From contig NZ_AP017312.1 in NCBI RefSeq assembly GCF_002355375.1, positions 2,683,001 to 2,747,000 of the forward strand: a stretch of DNA of 64,000 nucleotides, written 5' to 3'. The notes below the pieces were generated by a model. The model was given only the letters and a program-made list of their open reading frames with translations. It searched no databases and was not told the DNA's origin. The position numbers and the translations under genes are program-made. This stretch comes from Aneurinibacillus soli. GTDB lineage: Bacteria; Bacillota; Bacilli; Aneurinibacillales; Aneurinibacillaceae. Positions 61,424 to 64,000 of this stretch are shown piece after piece (within the stretch, counting starts at the first letter, position 1; each line of letters begins with the position of its first letter).

Positions 61424-64000
61424 AGCACAACTCCTTCGTTTAAGGCCACAATTATTTTTGTACCTGTTTCACTTGAACTTTCAATTTGTAATTGACAATT
61501 ATAGATCGTCTGTAGACGTTTATTTACGTTACGGAACCCTACTCCGTTGTATTGACCGCCGAGGATTTGTTGGATGCGTGCTTCAGGAATCCCACTCCCG
61601 TCATCCTCTACGATAATTTGAACCGTATTCTCCACTTGACGAACAGATATTTTCACTGTCCCCCCGGAAATTTTGGGTGAAATCCCATGCTGGATCGCAT
61701 TTTCTACGAGCGGTTGAATGGTAAGCGGCGGAAGCAAGCATTCGACATTCTCATCAATATCAAACAGAACCTGAAGTCGATGAGAATATCGTACTTTTTC
61801 AATCTCTAAATAAGCACGAACCAATTCGAGTTCTTGTTGTATCGGAATGACTCGATCCATACGATTAAAATCAAATTTTGCACGTAAATAGTACACTAAG
61901 TCATGAATGATTCCACGCATTTTTTCAGCATCCTTATACGAGAGAGACACGACTGTATTTAATGCGTTATATAAAAAATGCGGAGTAATTTGAGCTTGTA
62001 AGAAGTCTAGCTCATGCTGAACGGCATCTTGCGCTGATTTTTTCATAAGAAGAAGAGACGCCACTCTGGCCTTTAATTCCGCAAGTTCGACAGGTTTTGG
62101 TAAAAAATCATTGGCACCTGCTTCAAAAGAGGCGAGAATATCCCCCACTTGTCCGGCTGCCGTCAACATAAGAATCGGTATTTCACTTAAGCTGGCGGTT
62201 TTTCGAATGTGTTTACACACTTCTAGACCGGATATTCGCGGCATCATAAGATCAAGAATAACCAGATCAATAGTTGGATGATTGTATAACGCGTCAAAAG
62301 CTTCCGCGCCATTTTTTACAGCAATCACAGAATGTCCCATAGCATCAATCGCATTGATGACTACGTTTAAATTAGAATATTCATCATCTACTACTAATAC
62401 CGTGCTCGTTCCTTCCTTCATCCTTTTATAAGGGGTAGTAAAAGACATAACGTGCACATTTGTATCTGTTATAGAAAATTTCTTTTCCTCTCTTTGTCTT
62501 TCGTTTTTCACCACTGGCAGGGTAAATCGAAAACGAGATCCCCTCCCTACCTGTGACTCCACATCAATCCTGCCTCCGTGTAATTCTACTAATTGTTTCG
62601 TGATGTTCAAACCAAGGCCAATCCCGTTATTTTCTCGAGTCATATGCGCTTCTAGTTGATGGAATGATTGAAAAATTTCATCATATTTGTCTTCAGGTAT
62701 TCCTGCTCCCGTATCCTTCACAACAATCTCCAAAAACTCCCCGCGTACTTGTGCAAAAATTTCAACCGTTCCACTTGTGGTGTATTTCATCGCATTATCG
62801 ATTAAGTTGTAAAAAATTTGATGCAACCGATTTTCATCAACATAAACACTCGGTAAATCTTCCGGAATACGATTGCATAGTGTGATTTCTTTCTCTTGCT
62901 GTAGAATTGAGAACGTGGCGAGAACGGTATGAGCACTTGTTCGCACATCAACAAAAGATGGATAGAGGGTCAATTCTCCCTGCTTCATTTTCGAAACATC
63001 GATAATATCATTAATCAGGTTAGACAAGCGCTTGCCAATCGAATGAATCAAGTACAGGCTCTCCTTTTGCCTTGCATTGATTTTGTCTGCTATTTCCTCT
63101 AGCAATATTTGCGTCATATTAATAATCCCATGCAACGGTGTTCGTAATTCATGCGAGGTTTTCGCCAGAAATTCATCCTTTAGTTTATCAACCGTCAACA
63201 ATTTCGTGGATAGCTCTTCATTTTTCTTGAACGCATTATACGAACGAAGTGACATCAATAAGGAATGCATTAACATAAATAAAAGAGGTTCAAAAGGGGG
63301 GAGAATATTCGTAGATGAATATCCCCTTATATTAAGCGTAGTATCAACCATATACATCATGAAAGAAAAAGCACCGACCGTAAGATAGATGGCCCCTTCC
63401 ATTCCTCTAATCGCTGCCAGTACAGAAATATAAATCATATAAAAGTACGGCACACTTGCAAAAAGGGAGAAAGGCAGCTCCAGATGTGTATAAATGCTCA
63501 TCGGAAAAACAAAGGATGCTATGATTAATGCGCTGCCGACAAAAACGCTTATCTGTACAAACCACAAAAAACAGAGTGTAGAAAAGAAAAAATACGTATA
63601 CAAAATAAGACTTACATTCGAAATAATGCCTGATATCACTTGTAGCTTTTGAAATAAAAAATAATCAATCTGAGGAAATAACGTATACAGCACTTTTTCT
63701 CCATGCGTCACTACATATAATCCTGAAAAAAAACAAAACACAGCAAAAGACAGCAAAGAAAAGTCTTTCCTTCTCTGCATATATAATCCTAAAAAGTAAA
63801 TGCCCATAACAACAATCCCCGTAAGCATAATCCAGTCAAATGCAAGGGCCTGTTCTCTCAAGGAAGAAATCGTCTGCTGATCCCCGAAATAGATCGAGTG
63901 AAAAATCCCGCCACCAGGAGCGTACACATAATTCGAAACGTGAACAATCACATCAACTTTATCCCCTGATACATTCACATAACGTACATACGGTGTATTT
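61420..64000 (-). CDS. 7TMR-DISM hybrid kinase with two kinase modules (cut by window edge)
   Basis: At least 859 residues, open past the right edge (the in-frame codons to 64000 read [20 protein letters not shown]). Order: extracytoplasmic 7TMR-DISMED2 carbohydrate-like sensor, seven membrane helices (about 45-250), HisKA with [14 protein letters not shown], HATPase with [18 protein letters not shown], a receiver with [12 protein letters not shown], and a second kinase unit of the LytS type with [14 protein letters not shown] and a second HATPase ([16 protein letters not shown]). Two phosphoacceptor systems and a receiver in one chain imply a phosphorelay. Partner of the SARP-type regulator. 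Confidence 0.93.
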   Translation of the reverse strand, partial: NTPYVRYVNVSGDKVDVIVHVSNYVYAPGGGIFHSIYFGDQQTISSLREQALAFDWIMLTGIVVMGIYFLGLYMQRRKDFSLLSFAVFCFFSGLYVVTHGEKVLYTLFPQIDYFLFQKLQVISGIISNVSLILYTYFFFSTLCFLWFVQISVFVGSALIIASFVFPMSIYTHLELPFSLFASVPYFYMIYISVLAAIRGMEGAIYLTVGAFSFMMYMVDTTLNIRGYSSTNILPPFEPLLFMLMHSLLMSLRSYNAFKKNEELSTKLLTVDKLKDEFLAKTSHELRTPLHGIINMTQILLEEIADKINARQKESLYLIHSIGKRLSNLINDIIDVSKMKQGELTLYPSFVDVRTSAHTVLATFSILQQEKEITLCNRIPEDLPSVYVDENRLHQIFYNLIDNAMKYTTSGTVEIFAQVRGEFLEIVVKDTGAGIPEDKYDEIFQSFHQLEAHMTRENNGIGLGLNITKQLVELHGGRIDVESQVGRGSRFRFTLPVVKNERQREEKKFSITDTNVHVMSFTTPYKRMKEGTSTVLVVDDEYSNLNVVINAIDAMGHSVIAVKNGAEAFDALYNHPTIDLVILDLMMPRISGLEVCKHIRKTASLSEIPILMLTAAGQVGDILASFEAGANDFLPKPVELAELKARVASLLLMKKSAQDAVQHELDFLQAQITPHFLYNALNTVVSLSYKDAEKMRGIIHDLVYYLRAKFDFNRMDRVIPIQQELELVRAYLEIEKVRYSHRLQVLFDIDENVECLLPPLTIQPLVENAIQHGISPKISGGTVKISVRQVENTVQIIVEDDGSGIPEARIQQILGGQYNGVGFRNVNKRLQTIYNCQLQIESSSETGTKIIVALNEGVVL

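Overview
The window reads as a chromosomal segment of a low- to mid-GC, endospore-forming Bacillota, most like the Paenibacillaceae (Aneurinibacillus/Brevibacillus type; inference). The support is a spore-coat transglutaminase (Tgl), a CtsR-controlled clpE, a T-box on ileS, a tandem glycine riboswitch, AddAB in place of RecBCD, YqkE and 3D-domain proteins, strong AGGAGG-type ribosome sites and frequent TTG/GTG starts. No rRNA, tRNA or CRISPR array was seen.

Layout. 1-5.1 kb: end of an alpha/beta-hydrolase-like gene, a DedA-PAP2 fusion, a dCache chemoreceptor and a patatin-like protein. 5.2-6.2 kb: a decayed locus with an RND efflux fragment, a histidine kinase C-terminus and an IS200/IS605 TnpB remnant. 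6.2-13.6 kb: HemD-like protein, Tgl, LOG protein, MazG-like protein, DUF3006, a ComEC-like metallohydrolase lipoprotein, an AGCS amino-acid symporter behind a glycine riboswitch, and a CPA2 antiporter behind an unidentified attenuator-like leader. 13.6-20.7 kb is the accessory part: HsmA-like protein, truncated SRPBCC plus ArsR, VOC protein, an ISL3-type remnant, an unannotated BsrG-like type I toxin locus, a lipoprotein with two small related membrane proteins, relics of an M20 peptidase and a chemoreceptor, an XRE/membrane-protein operon with a palindromic operator, and a SprT-like protein. 20.7-32.9 kb: potABCD, clpE, a 24-codon membrane peptide gene, an MFS transporter, a type 2-like ileS with T-box, and an SDR protein.

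33-43.8 kb: a two-component system, a CopC-like protein, a crcB pair, a Cys/Arg/His-rich small protein, an exopolysaccharide-like pair (GT2 plus DUF2334/FG-GAP protein), a Cas4-like PD-(D/E)XK nuclease, DUF309, YqkE and a 3D-domain protein. 43.9-55.8 kb: a compact double-strand-break repair operon addB-addA-sbcD-sbcC. 55.9-64 kb: nitroreductase, a 54-aa small protein, topB, a lone squalene/phytoene synthase, and a SARP-type response regulator overlapping a very large 7TMR hybrid kinase that runs off the window.

The most promising items for novelty are the BsrG-like toxin with an 11-nt long-range RNA pairing (15.7-16.0 kb), the small leader with mutually exclusive pairings before the CPA2 antiporter (12.27-12.35 kb), the lipoprotein/membrane-protein trio (16.1-17.3 kb), the dual-kinase 7TMR/SARP pair at the right end, and the 24-aa peptide unit beside clpE.
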